The notes beneath the pieces were generated by a model, which made no database searches, had not been told where the DNA came from, and saw only the letters and a list, made by a program, of their open reading frames with translations. Positions 7,585 through 15,424 of a stretch of 44,827 bases of DNA are shown in pieces. The stretch spans positions 1 to 44,827 of the forward strand of contig JAJZBN010000014.1 in the NCBI GenBank assembly GCA_021798875.1. Direction: 5' to 3'. The stretch's first letter is position 1. Every line of letters starts with the position of its first letter. A program made the translations under genes and the position numbers. The stretch is from a bacterium. Its GTDB lineage: Bacteria > SZUA-79 > Acidulodesulfobacterales > Acidulodesulfobacteraceae.

Positions 7585-8638
7585 CTTTTTCGCCGCAATA
7601 AGGACAGTATTTTAGCCCAGGCATAAGAGGTATTTCCATTCCGCATTTTTTGTTCGGACAAATTTTATTTTTATCTAAGCCGTTAAGTTTAGAAGTTATC
7701 GCTTCGCTAAGTTTGTCGATAAATTTTTCAAATTTTTTATCGTCGCCTTTTTTAAAGTTCTTTGTGATTTCTTCTATTAAAACGGTATCGTTCTCAAGTC
7801 TTTTCTCTAAAGCCTTTTTGTTTATATGAAAATATACCTTGAATTTATTAATCTCTTTTCTGATTATTATATCTTCGTCTATAAATTTTTTAAAACTCTG
7901 GCTGATAATAGACGGCGCAAGTCCGGTTTCTTCCTTAACTTTTTTTGTGGTTATAGGTTTCTTTTCGCCGTTTATATAATATTTTATAATCATGGCGTAA
8001 ACCATAAATTCCGATGGACCCATCAATTTTATCTGGAAATTTGTAATAAGATATCTGCTCGTCCATAAAGCTAGAGCTATATAATAAAATTTAAAATAGT
8101 TATCCGATTTAAGCAGAAAATCGTCAAGATTTTTAGACTGCGCTTCCGTAATTATTTTATTAGTTTTGAGCAGGTTTATAACGCCTTCGATTAATCTGTC
8201 TATTATAGGCGTGTCGGAATCGTTAAACCCGCAAAATTTTAACGCCTGAACGTTTATTTCGTTAAATTTTTTAAGCTCGGTAAACGGCAGCACGTAATTA
8301 GTTTTTCTTTTATCCTCGTTGAGCGTGGCTTTTTTTATAAGTTTTTCGTCCTGAAGTTTTTTAAGAACTGTCGCAAGATGAGGAGTAGAAACATAAAGCC
8401 TGTTAAGTTCCTTGTAGGAAACGATTATGCCGTTTTTTTCGTATTCTTTTTTTTCTTTCGGGGTAGAGTGTGTAAATTTGTAGGCGAAATAACCGAATAC
8501 GGTAAATTCTATATCGGATAAGTATGCAACGTCCTTATAGCTTGCCGGTATATTTGTTATAGTATCTTTTATTAATTTTTCCCTGTTAAGAAAAAAAATT
8601 GAAAAAAGAATGTAAAGCTTTGCTTCTAAATTTTTCAT
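7577..8638 (-). CDS. Two-winged-helix regulator with C-terminal zinc ribbon
   Basis: A 353-residue predicted DNA-binding protein. The ATG at 8638 is preceded by AAAGGAG at a suitable distance, while the longer open frame reaching 8824 begins in AT-rich sequence without a ribosome-binding site. Two MarR/winged-helix-like regions are seen: about residues 45-110 ('VSTPHLATVLKKLQDEKLIKK', then 'DEDKRKTNYVL'-type wing) and about residues 225-280 ('ETGLAPSIISQSFKKFIDED', then a wing 'KFKVYFHINKKALEKRL'). The last 30 residues hold a zinc ribbon, CPNKKCG ... YCPYCGEK. It overlaps plsY and is divergent from the radical SAM gene at 8825. Ligand and targets are unknown. The regulatory role is inferred from the domains. 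Confidence 0.65.
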   Translation of the reverse strand: MKNLEAKLYILFSIFFLNREKLIKDTITNIPASYKDVAYLSDIEFTVFGYFAYKFTHSTPKEKKEYEKNGIIVSYKELNRLYVSTPHLATVLKKLQDEKLIKKATLNEDKRKTNYVLPFTELKKFNEINVQALKFCGFNDSDTPIIDRLIEGVINLLKTNKIITEAQSKNLDDFLLKSDNYFKFYYIALALWTSRYLITNFQIKLMGPSEFMVYAMIIKYYINGEKKPITTKKVKEETGLAPSIISQSFKKFIDEDIIIRKEINKFKVYFHINKKALEKRLENDTVLIEEITKNFKKGDDKKFEKFIDKLSEAITSKLNGLDKNKICPNKKCGMEIPLMPGLKYCPYCGEKVA

Positions 8639-8824
8639 TTTATTTAAATCTCCTTTATAGTTAATTATTGCATTAATTTTATAAAACTTAAAAATAAGTA
8701 AATTATTAAAGTATAATTTAGTATTACATATATTTTTGTATATTATAATATTTTCTTTTACCGATGTAAAGAAAAATTTGTAAAAAAATTTGTATTTTTT
8801 TAACGGATATAATAAAATAAACAA
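8639..8824. promoter_or_regulatory. Divergent intergenic region between regulator and radical SAM gene
   Basis: This 186-base AT-rich region serves both outward-facing genes. For the plus strand a TATAAT lies at 8808-8813, only 11 bases before the ATG at 8825, which would give an almost leaderless message. No good -35 element is seen. A direct repeat AAATTTGTA occurs twice (about 8775-8783 and 8787-8795) just upstream and could be an operator for the neighbouring regulator. On the minus strand the regulator has an AAAGGAG ribosome-binding site at about 8650-8656. Confidence 0.4.
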
Positions 8825-10159
8825 ATGAACAAAAATAGCGACTATATCGACGAACTTGATTTTTTCATTGAAAAATACGGCCGCGATATAAATCCGGAAG
8901 CAATAATAAAAGAAGATATATTAAGGCAGGGGATTTTTTTCGGCGACGTAGAACCCGAAGAAAATTTTTCAGGCAAATCCTATTTTATTTTTTCTTTTAA
9001 CGTCGATAACGATGGAGACGTAATTAATAAGAAGTACCCCGAAGAAATAGCCCTGATTAACGGGCCGTATAACCTAAGGCGCACTATTATATCAGTCAGA
9101 ATTAATAAAACATCACCCTATTCGGTACTTTACGATAAAGAGTCTAAAGGTTATAGGCTTTACAAAGATAAAGGAAAAGACAAAGACTATATAGGAGACG
9201 TTTTGTTTTCGCCGGAAAAATCGTATATGCTTAAAAAAACGGAATCCGGGAAATCCGTCCGCGACACTGCTCCCACGATAGAATGGGGATATTTGATATA
9301 TCTTGCGGTGTTCAGGATGTGCCAGTATTTTGAAGACGGCGGCGAATGCGCATTCTGCGATATGAATTCCAACTATTTAAATCAAAAAAAATCCAATAAA
9401 GATTATTCCGCCGTAAAATCGGTAGAAGACATTTTAAGCGCCCTGTCTATTATATCGGAAGCGGACGACTCGACTGCCGGCGCATATACCCTGACAGGCG
9501 GAAGCATCATAGACGAAATTAAATTTAAAGGCGATACGGAAATAGATTTTTACGTAAGATTTCTTGAAGCTATAGAGAATAAGTTTAAAGGCAGATGGAT
9601 AAGCAAGGTCGTTGTTCAGGCGCATACCAAAGAAAATTTAATGCGCCTTAAAAATGCTGGCGCATACATATATCATACAAATTTTGAAGTGTGGGATAAA
9701 GAACTTTTCGATAAAATATGTCCCGGAAAATCTAAGTTCATCGGGAGAGACGAGTGGGTCAAAAGGATAATAGAAGCCGTATCGGTATTCGGCGAATATA
9801 AAGTTATACCTAATTTCGTCGCTGGAGTCGAGCTTTCTAAACCTTTCGGTTTTGCCGATATCGACGAAGCCGTCGATTCAACCGCCGAAGGGCTGGATTT
9901 TTTTATGTCGAAAGGGGTGATACCCAGATACACTACATGGTGTCCGGAAAAAACGAGCAGGCTCGGAAAAATGGGAAATACCTCGGCTCCTTTGGAATAT
10001 TATGTAAAACTGCTGCTTAAATGGCACGAACTGCGTTATAAGTACGGTTTGCCGGTTCCAGAAGGCTACGGTGAAGCCGGAGCAGGAAAAGCCGAATTTT
10101 CGGTCAGCGCATTTATGGACGCTTTCAAGTCTGAAGATTATAAAATTGAAAATTATTAA
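8825..10159 (+). CDS. BioB-like radical SAM protein of unknown function (CX8CX2C)
   Basis: A 444-residue protein. The cluster-binding cysteines are Cys166, Cys175 and Cys178, in 'RMCQYFEDGGECAFCDM', a CX8CX2C spacing instead of the usual CX3CX2C. After it come the glycine-rich SAM strand 'YTLTGGS' (about residues 220-226), 'KVVVQAHTKENLMRLKNAG' and 'CPGKSKFIGRDEWVKRI', which resemble the biotin-synthase-related radical SAM proteins (COG2516-like). An N-terminal region of about 130 residues has no recognised domain. The reaction cannot be named. It is divergent from a zinc-ribbon winged-helix regulator, which may control it. The radical SAM class is well supported and the exact family is not. 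Confidence 0.75.
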   Translation: MNKNSDYIDELDFFIEKYGRDINPEAIIKEDILRQGIFFGDVEPEENFSGKSYFIFSFNVDNDGDVINKKYPEEIALINGPYNLRRTIISVRINKTSPYSVLYDKESKGYRLYKDKGKDKDYIGDVLFSPEKSYMLKKTESGKSVRDTAPTIEWGYLIYLAVFRMCQYFEDGGECAFCDMNSNYLNQKKSNKDYSAVKSVEDILSALSIISEADDSTAGAYTLTGGSIIDEIKFKGDTEIDFYVRFLEAIENKFKGRWISKVVVQAHTKENLMRLKNAGAYIYHTNFEVWDKELFDKICPGKSKFIGRDEWVKRIIEAVSVFGEYKVIPNFVAGVELSKPFGFADIDEAVDSTAEGLDFFMSKGVIPRYTTWCPEKTSRLGKMGNTSAPLEYYVKLLLKWHELRYKYGLPVPEGYGEAGAGKAEFSVSAFMDAFKSEDYKIENY

Positions 10160-10299
10160 AAAATATGATATTATAAATAATATTATATAGATATATAAAT
10201 ATTTATATAATATCTAAAGCTAAAGCGCATTAAGAGATTTAAAAGCAAAAATATTAAAAGAGCATAATAAATTAATTAATTTAACAAGAGAGGTTATTT

Positions 10300-11277
10300 A
10301 TGAACAGCGAATTCAGAGACGGCGAAATGGACGGAAATAAAGATTACTATGAAGAAGGCGCGGATTCCTGCGGATGCGGAAGCGGCGACGACGGGGAAGA
10401 TTCCTGCGGATGCGGCGGAGGACACGACGAAGAAGAGGGGTCTTCCTGCGGATGCGGCGGAGGTCACGGTCATGAAAGCAAAAATCCCTTCGACGAACAG
10501 TCCCCTATCAGCGGAGTTAAAAATATAATTGCGGTCGCAAGCGGAAAAGGCGGAGTCGGCAAATCCACTTTTAGCGTAAACTTGGCGATAACGCTGGCAA
10601 AGCAGGGTAAAAAAGTCGGGCTTTTGGACGCAGACCTTTACGGTCCAAGCATTCCTATGATGATGGGAATAAATAAAAGACCGGACCTTACTTCCAGCAA
10701 TAAAATAGTGCCCCTTGAAAAATTTGGAATTAAGCTGATGTCTTTAGGGTTTTTAATTCCAGAAGACGCTCCTGCTATCTGGAGAGGTCCGGTAGTAATG
10801 CAGGTTATAACACAGTTTTTAAAAGACGTCGAATGGGGAGAGATCGATTTCTTGGTAGTGGACCTTCCTCCGGGCACAGGCGATATTCAGCTTACTTTAG
10901 TTCAGACGGTTCCTATAAATTTTGCGATAGTCGTTTCGACTCCTCAGGATATTTCACTTATCGACGCAAAAAAAGCCCTTGCGATGTTCGATAAAGTAAA
11001 CGTTCCCGTTTTTGGAATAGTCGAAAATATGAGCTATTTTATATGTCCGCACTGTAATAAACGTTCCGATATATTTAAACACGGCGGGGCAAAAACTGCC
11101 GCAGAAAAACTCGGCGTGAATTTCCTTGGAGAAATACCGATAGTAGAAGAAATATGCGAACTTTCCGACAAAGGTGAACCTATAATGACTAAAGATGTTC
11201 ATCCGGAAGTGCAGGGCGTGTTTAATAAGATATCCGATTCATTGGTTTTAAGGGCTGAACAGAGAGTAGTCGCATAA
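10300..11277 (+). CDS. Mrp/NBP35-family Fe-S cluster carrier ATPase with Cys-rich N-terminal repeats
   Basis: A 325-residue P-loop protein of the Mrp/ApbC family, which holds and transfers 4Fe-4S clusters to apo-proteins. The deviant Walker A is 'SGKGGVGKS' (Ser81-Ser89), followed by 'LLDADLYGPSIPMMMG' and 'VVDLPPGTGD'. The bridging cluster ligands Cys249 and Cys252 are in 'FICPHCNK'. The first 60 residues contain three tandem SCGCG units separated by acidic and His-Gly linkers (SCGCGGGH twice), giving six extra cysteines. A Cys-rich N-terminus is common in Mrp of anaerobes, but this triple repeat is distinctive. A good ribosome-binding site (GAGAGG) precedes the ATG. The thioredoxin gene follows after 34 bases. 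The many Fe-S enzymes of the sulfur island are plausible clients. Confidence 0.9.
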   Translation: MNSEFRDGEMDGNKDYYEEGADSCGCGSGDDGEDSCGCGGGHDEEEGSSCGCGGGHGHESKNPFDEQSPISGVKNIIAVASGKGGVGKSTFSVNLAITLAKQGKKVGLLDADLYGPSIPMMMGINKRPDLTSSNKIVPLEKFGIKLMSLGFLIPEDAPAIWRGPVVMQVITQFLKDVEWGEIDFLVVDLPPGTGDIQLTLVQTVPINFAIVVSTPQDISLIDAKKALAMFDKVNVPVFGIVENMSYFICPHCNKRSDIFKHGGAKTAAEKLGVNFLGEIPIVEEICELSDKGEPIMTKDVHPEVQGVFNKISDSLVLRAEQRVVA

Positions 11278-11311
11278 AAAAAATATAAATCTATTAAGGA
11301 GGATTTACTAA

Positions 11312-11647
11312 ATGTCTTCAGAAAATGTCTTAGCGTTTACCGATTCAAATTTTGATTCGGAAGTTTTAAAATCCGACAAACCGGTGCTCGTCGATTTTTG
11401 GGCGGTATGGTGCGCTCCCTGCAGAGCCGTTGCGCCCGTAATAGAAGAAATAGCTTCCGATTACGACGGGAAAATTAAAGTAGGCAAAGTTAACGTCGAC
11501 GAAAATCAGATTATTCCAGGCAAATACGGCATAAGAGGCATTCCGACGGTCATCCTGTTTAATAAAGGGCAGGTAGCCGACCAGATAGTCGGAGCCGCCC
11601 CCAAAGGTTCCTTCAAGCAGATGATAGACAAAGTTATAGGAAACTAA
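11312..11647 (+). CDS. trxA: Thioredoxin
   Basis: A 111-residue cytoplasmic thioredoxin. The active site is WCAPC (Cys34, Cys37) instead of the usual WCGPC, and the cis-proline loop is '[11 protein letters not shown]'. Length and fold elements ('[18 protein letters not shown]', 'KVNVDEN') are otherwise canonical. An AAGGAGG ribosome-binding site lies 9-15 bases upstream. It probably shares a message with the Mrp-type gene. An 18-bp perfect hairpin with a T run ends the unit about 30 bases downstream. The Gly-to-Ala change in the CxxC dipeptide occurs in some active thioredoxins and should alter redox potential only mildly. Confidence 0.93.
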   Translation: MSSENVLAFTDSNFDSEVLKSDKPVLVDFWAVWCAPCRAVAPVIEEIASDYDGKIKVGKVNVDENQIIPGKYGIRGIPTVILFNKGQVADQIVGAAPKGSFKQMIDKVIGN

Positions 11648-11675
11648 GAAAAAAAACGAAAGAAAAAAGGTGACA

Positions 11676-11723
11676 AAAAAAGGTGTCAGATTTTCGGAAA
11701 TAAATAAATCTGACACCTTTTTT
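11676..11723. terminator. Strong palindromic terminator carrying GGTGTCAGATTT arms
   Basis: An 18-bp perfect inverted repeat (11676-11693 with 11706-11723, 12-base loop) has A6 on one side and T6 on the other, so it can terminate transcription in both directions. Its arms are the GGTGTCAGATTT word also seen at about 1436 and 2127, showing that the dispersed element can be built into a terminator. Confidence 0.85.
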
Positions 11724-11801
11724 CTTCTTTTGTTTCCTCTTTTCAAAATTTGCCATATATGATAAAATTTATTTAACTTAATATAGATAGAGGAGGCAAA
11801 A

Positions 11802-12089
11802 ATGTCTATTGCAGCAGTTATAACATTGCCGGACGCATTAATTAAAAACTCCAATAAAGAAGAGCAGAAAGAATTGGCGGAATTTTTTGAAAAGATAGTC
11901 AAATCGTCAACTGAAGCATCTATTTTAACCGTTGAAGATAAGTTTGAAAGGCGTCTAACAGAGGAAGTATCCAAGCTTGACAAAAGTATATCGGAAAATA
12001 AAGCAGATATAATTAAATGGATGTTTATATTTTGGGCAGGACAGATTGGAATATTAGTAGCCGTTTTAGATATTTTTTTTAAACGTTAA
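11802..12089 (+). CDS. Small coiled-coil protein with C-terminal membrane helix (DUF1640-like)
   Basis: A 95-residue protein with an excellent ribosome-binding site (GAGGAGG) 8 bases before the ATG. Residues about 20-66 are charged and helical (KEEQKELAEFFEKIVKSS, then 'EDKFERRLTEEVSKLDKSIS'), and residues 69-92 are hydrophobic (WMFIFWAGQIGILVAVLDIFF) with a short basic tail. The architecture is the same as the 82-residue protein at 1173 although identity is low. It lies between the bidirectional terminator and the converging CNNM gene, so it is a single-gene unit. Function unknown. Confidence 0.65.
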   Translation: MSIAAVITLPDALIKNSNKEEQKELAEFFEKIVKSSTEASILTVEDKFERRLTEEVSKLDKSISENKADIIKWMFIFWAGQIGILVAVLDIFFKR

Positions 12090-12102
12090 AACGTTCCTCG
12101 TA

Positions 12103-13365
12103 TCAGAAACTTATTATAACCTCTTTGATTGACTTGCTCGTTGCTTTTGAAACCGTAAAATTTATGTTGTCTATAGTAAATTTTTCGCCGGAAACGGGTA
12201 TGCGTCCGAGCCTGTCCATTATTAATCCGGATACAGTTTCATATTCCGCTTCTTCGTTATTTAAGGCGCTTAAGTTAAAAATCTCCGACAGCTCGTCTAA
12301 GGTCAACCTCGCATTTATCAGGTAAGTATTTTTACCTATTTTTTTGTACATTGCAACTTCTTCGTCGGTTTCGTCCCTTATTTCGCCGACGATTTCTTCA
12401 AGAATATCTTCAAAAGTAATTATTCCGGATGCGCCTCCGTATTCGTCAACTACTACTACCAACTGCTGGCGGCTTTTTTGCATTTTCAGCATTATATTGG
12501 TTATCTTCAGCGTTTCGGGAATAAATAAGACGGGCTTTGCAATCTCACCTACGACTTTTTCGGCGTTTTTCGGATTAAATACGTCGAAAGCAAAAGCTAA
12601 ACTCGAAATATTATCTATGCGCTCGGAATAAACTGGAATCCTGGAATAATTCGTGTCGGCAAAAATCTGCCTTGCTTTGTCTATGCCGTCGTTTTCGTTA
12701 AGAGCTATAACGTTTATTAAAGGAATCATAACGTCTTTTGCCGTTTTGCCGCCGAACTCGAATATTCTTTTTATTATTTTTTTGTCGTATTCTTTAAATT
12801 CCTCGATATTGCCGCTTATGGTCAGTACTTTTATAAGTTCGTCTTTAGTCAGAAAAACATTTTTGGACTTGCTTTTAAATATTATATTTAAAATTTTTGA
12901 AAAGCCGATGAAAATTATATTAATAGGAAAAAATATTAAGGAGAAAAAAGCTATAAACGGAATGCTTTTAAGCATAAGACTGTTTGCATGCCGCCTGTAA
13001 ATCATTTTTGGAATAATTTCTCCGAAAATAACCATAACAGGCGTAAGAATAACTGCGACTATGATAGGCGTGTAAGACTTTGCATATACGTAAATTATCG
13101 ACGTAGCAAGAATGGTAGCAGTCGTGTATGCAAAATTGTTTCCTATTAAAGACGTAGAAAAAGTACTTTCGGGTTTTCTTGTCATTGCAAGCAAAAATTT
13201 TGCAAGTCTGTTTCCGCCGGCTTCTTTATGCTTAATTTTTATTTTATCGTAGCTTATGATGCCTATTTCCGAGCCTGCGAAAAAACCCTCTAAAATTATT
13301 GCGCCTATAATAACCGTAATATAAATATAGGTACCGCCTAAAATATTACTGAACGTCATATTCAT
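12103..13365 (-). CDS. CNNM/CorC-family membrane protein (DUF21-CBS-CorC_HlyC)
   Basis: A 420-residue protein with the three-part family layout: a DUF21 membrane domain of four helices (about residues 10-165, starting 'GTYIYITVIIGAIILEGFFAGSE' in pieces), a CBS pair (about 190-315, 'DVMIPLINVIAL ... NYSRIPVYSERIDNI ... VVVDEYGGASGIITFEDI') and a C-terminal CorC_HlyC transporter-associated domain (about 330-415). Members are linked to Mg2+ or other divalent-cation efflux and tolerance. The acidic motif 'FEDILEEIVGEIRDE' linking CBS2 and the last domain is classic. Its start overlaps the end of the upstream paralogue by 20 bp, so the two are translationally coupled and may form a heterodimer. 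Confidence 0.88.
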   Translation of the reverse strand: MNMTFSNILGGTYIYITVIIGAIILEGFFAGSEIGIISYDKIKIKHKEAGGNRLAKFLLAMTRKPESTFSTSLIGNNFAYTTATILATSIIYVYAKSYTPIIVAVILTPVMVIFGEIIPKMIYRRHANSLMLKSIPFIAFFSLIFFPINIIFIGFSKILNIIFKSKSKNVFLTKDELIKVLTISGNIEEFKEYDKKIIKRIFEFGGKTAKDVMIPLINVIALNENDGIDKARQIFADTNYSRIPVYSERIDNISSLAFAFDVFNPKNAEKVVGEIAKPVLFIPETLKITNIMLKMQKSRQQLVVVVDEYGGASGIITFEDILEEIVGEIRDETDEEVAMYKKIGKNTYLINARLTLDELSEIFNLSALNNEEAEYETVSGLIMDRLGRIPVSGEKFTIDNINFTVSKATSKSIKEVIISF

Positions 13366-14317
13366 CCTCTATTTCGCCGAAAATTTCTTCCAGCAGGTCT
13401 TCCATGGTTATTACGCCCTTCATTTTTCCGTATTCATCCACTATAACGGCCATATGGATTTTTTTCTTCTGCAGTTCCCTGAAAAGTTCCAGCGCATTTT
13501 TAGAGCCTGGGATAAAATAAGGCTTAATCATAAAGGAATTAAGCGTTCTTTTTGCTTCGCTCTTATTATAGACTTTAGACAGGATGTTTTTTGATAAAAT
13601 TATTCCTATTATATTGTCTTTTTCCCTAAAATATATCGGAATTCTTGAAAAATGATAAGATTCTATTAATTCTACCGCAGCGGATACCGGAGTTCCGACG
13701 TCTAATTCAAACACGGCATCTTTTTTAGTCATAATATTAGAGGCTTTCAAGTAAGAAAGTTTAAGGAAATTTTTTATAAATTCATATTCTTTCTCTTTAA
13801 TCTCGCCTTCATTTTTCCCTATTTCTATGATAGTCCTGAGTTCTTCGTTAGATATTGACTCTTCTTTCTTTAACTGAAGCCTTTTTCCTTTAAGTCCAGT
13901 TTTTTGTATAAACGACCCCGTAAAATAGACCGCACCGTAAAATATCTCGGAAACGAACATTGAAAGTTCTATCGGTTTTTTTAACGCTACTATTTTTGGA
14001 ATTATTTCGGCGATAATAATCAGTATGAGCGATATAAAAATAATCGAATAAATTACCGGTATATTTTTAAAATAAATATTTAAAATTATAGACCCTATGC
14101 TTGCGGTTATAACGTTTGCCGTCATATTTCCGATGAGAATTATTACCAAAAATATAGACGAGTTTCTTATTAAAAATATAACTTTGTTTTTTTTTCTTAA
14201 GTTTAATTCGTCTATATCGGTTTGATTAAGCGAAAATATCGACGACTCCGAAATTGAAAAAACCGAAGATACGGCCAGAAATAAAATGAATAAAAATAAA
14301 AAGAGTAATAAATCCAT
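13346..14317 (-). CDS. CNNM/CorC-family membrane protein, truncated C-terminus
   Basis: A 323-residue paralogue of the next gene: DUF21 membrane domain (about residues 1-150, with 'ISESSIFSLNQTDIDEL' after helix 1) and CBS pair (about 185-310, ending 'VIVDEYGKMKGVITMEDLLEEIFGEIEDEYD'). Unlike its neighbour it stops right after the acidic linker and has no CorC_HlyC domain. The open frame ends cleanly and overlaps the next start, so this looks like a genuine short form rather than a frameshift. The two together may work as a pair. No clear ribosome-binding site lies before the ATG at 14317. Confidence 0.85.
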   Translation of the reverse strand: MDLLLFLFLFILFLAVSSVFSISESSIFSLNQTDIDELNLRKKNKVIFLIRNSSIFLVIILIGNMTANVITASIGSIILNIYFKNIPVIYSIIFISLILIIIAEIIPKIVALKKPIELSMFVSEIFYGAVYFTGSFIQKTGLKGKRLQLKKEESISNEELRTIIEIGKNEGEIKEKEYEFIKNFLKLSYLKASNIMTKKDAVFELDVGTPVSAAVELIESYHFSRIPIYFREKDNIIGIILSKNILSKVYNKSEAKRTLNSFMIKPYFIPGSKNALELFRELQKKKIHMAVIVDEYGKMKGVITMEDLLEEIFGEIEDEYDVQ

Positions 14318-14389
14318 ATTTTATGCGGTTATATTTATGTGACGGCTTTTGCCTAATTTTTCCTAATTATATTTATTTATATTAATTAT

Positions 14390-15424
14390 TTATAGATGCC
14401 TGAAAGTATGATCTTCAGGCAGGAAAACTTTACCGTCTTTTATAAAGGTAAGTTTTGCGTTTTTTTCATCTATAGAGCCTATTTTTTTAATGTTCGTTCC
14501 GCATGAACCTTGAAGCTCCGTAAATTCTCTGCGGGTATATTCCCTGTCAAAAGTCCACAAAAGTTCGTAATCTTCGCCGAAAGAAATTATATCGTCGATG
14601 TAGTTTTCCATGTTTAAAATATCGGCTATTTTTTTAAGCTCTTCGTTTACAGGGATATCTTCGATGTTTATACGGCATCCGCATCCTTTACCGGTTACGT
14701 TAAAAATATCTTTGTAAATCCCGTCGCTTATATCCGTTAAAGAGCCGGCAAGATTTTTTGTATATAATATTCTGCCTAAATTTATTCTCGGTTTCGGCAG
14801 TTTATATTTATTTATAAAATCCTTTATTAATCTTTTATCCGATGATTTAAGACCCGTTTTGTTTTTAAATATATAATCTTTATTGGAATTAAGATAAAAA
14901 GCCATCCATGAGTTTCCTATCTCTCCGGATACATAGACCGCATCCCCCTTTTTTGAGCCGAATCTTTTAATGCCTGCGCTTTCGCAGTCCCCTATGATAG
15001 TTATAGATACGGAAAGTTCGGAAGCAGAAGAAATATTTCCGCCTATAAGGGATACTTCATATTTTTTTGCTTCTTCTATAACGCCGTTAATAATGGATTT
15101 AATATCGGGCATGCATAAGTATTGAGGAATAAAAAGGGACATAAGAAACAATCGGGGAATTCCGCCCATAGCCGCGATATCGCTAAGATTTACGAGAAGA
15201 GATTTTTTGCCTATTTCTCGAAAATCATACAAATCTAAACTAAAATGAACGTTTTCCGTAATATTGTCGGAGCTTAGAAGAATTTTCTTTTTATCTTCTA
15301 TAACGGCGCAGTCGTCCCCGATAGATTCTAATATTAAATTTTTATTAAAGTTTCTAGTTTCTAAGCCGGCTTTTTCTATGTATTTTATTAATTCCGACTC
15401 GTTAAACTTTTCTTTTTCTATCAC
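14390..15424 (-). CDS. thiL: Thiamine-monophosphate kinase ThiL
   Basis: Phosphorylates thiamine monophosphate to the active pyrophosphate. A 344-residue PurM/ThiL-fold protein with the expected motifs: '[20 protein letters not shown]' near the start (metal and ATP binding), '[18 protein letters not shown]', '[20 protein letters not shown]', '[13 protein letters not shown]' and '[11 protein letters not shown]'. The start is a GTG at 15424 that overlaps the 3' end of lon by 23 bp, and the ribosome-binding site would lie within lon. Order lon-thiL-CNNM-CNNM on the minus strand suggests one message. Confidence 0.93.
   Translation of the reverse strand: MIEKEKFNESELIKYIEKAGLETRNFNKNLILESIGDDCAVIEDKKKILLSSDNITENVHFSLDLYDFREIGKKSLLVNLSDIAAMGGIPRLFLMSLFIPQYLCMPDIKSIINGVIEEAKKYEVSLIGGNISSASELSVSITIIGDCESAGIKRFGSKKGDAVYVSGEIGNSWMAFYLNSNKDYIFKNKTGLKSSDKRLIKDFINKYKLPKPRINLGRILYTKNLAGSLTDISDGIYKDIFNVTGKGCGCRINIEDIPVNEELKKIADILNMENYIDDIISFGEDYELLWTFDREYTRREFTELQGSCGTNIKKIGSIDEKNAKLTFIKDGKVFLPEDHTFRHL

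Noticed and set aside
8639-8824. N-terminal 62-residue extension of the zinc-ribbon regulator
   Set aside because: It is low-complexity AT-rich sequence; the ATG at 8638 has a good AAGGAG ribosome-binding site.
11366-11983. 205-codon minus-strand frame across trxA and the following gap
   Set aside because: It covers the thioredoxin active site and a strong terminator and has no start signal or domain.
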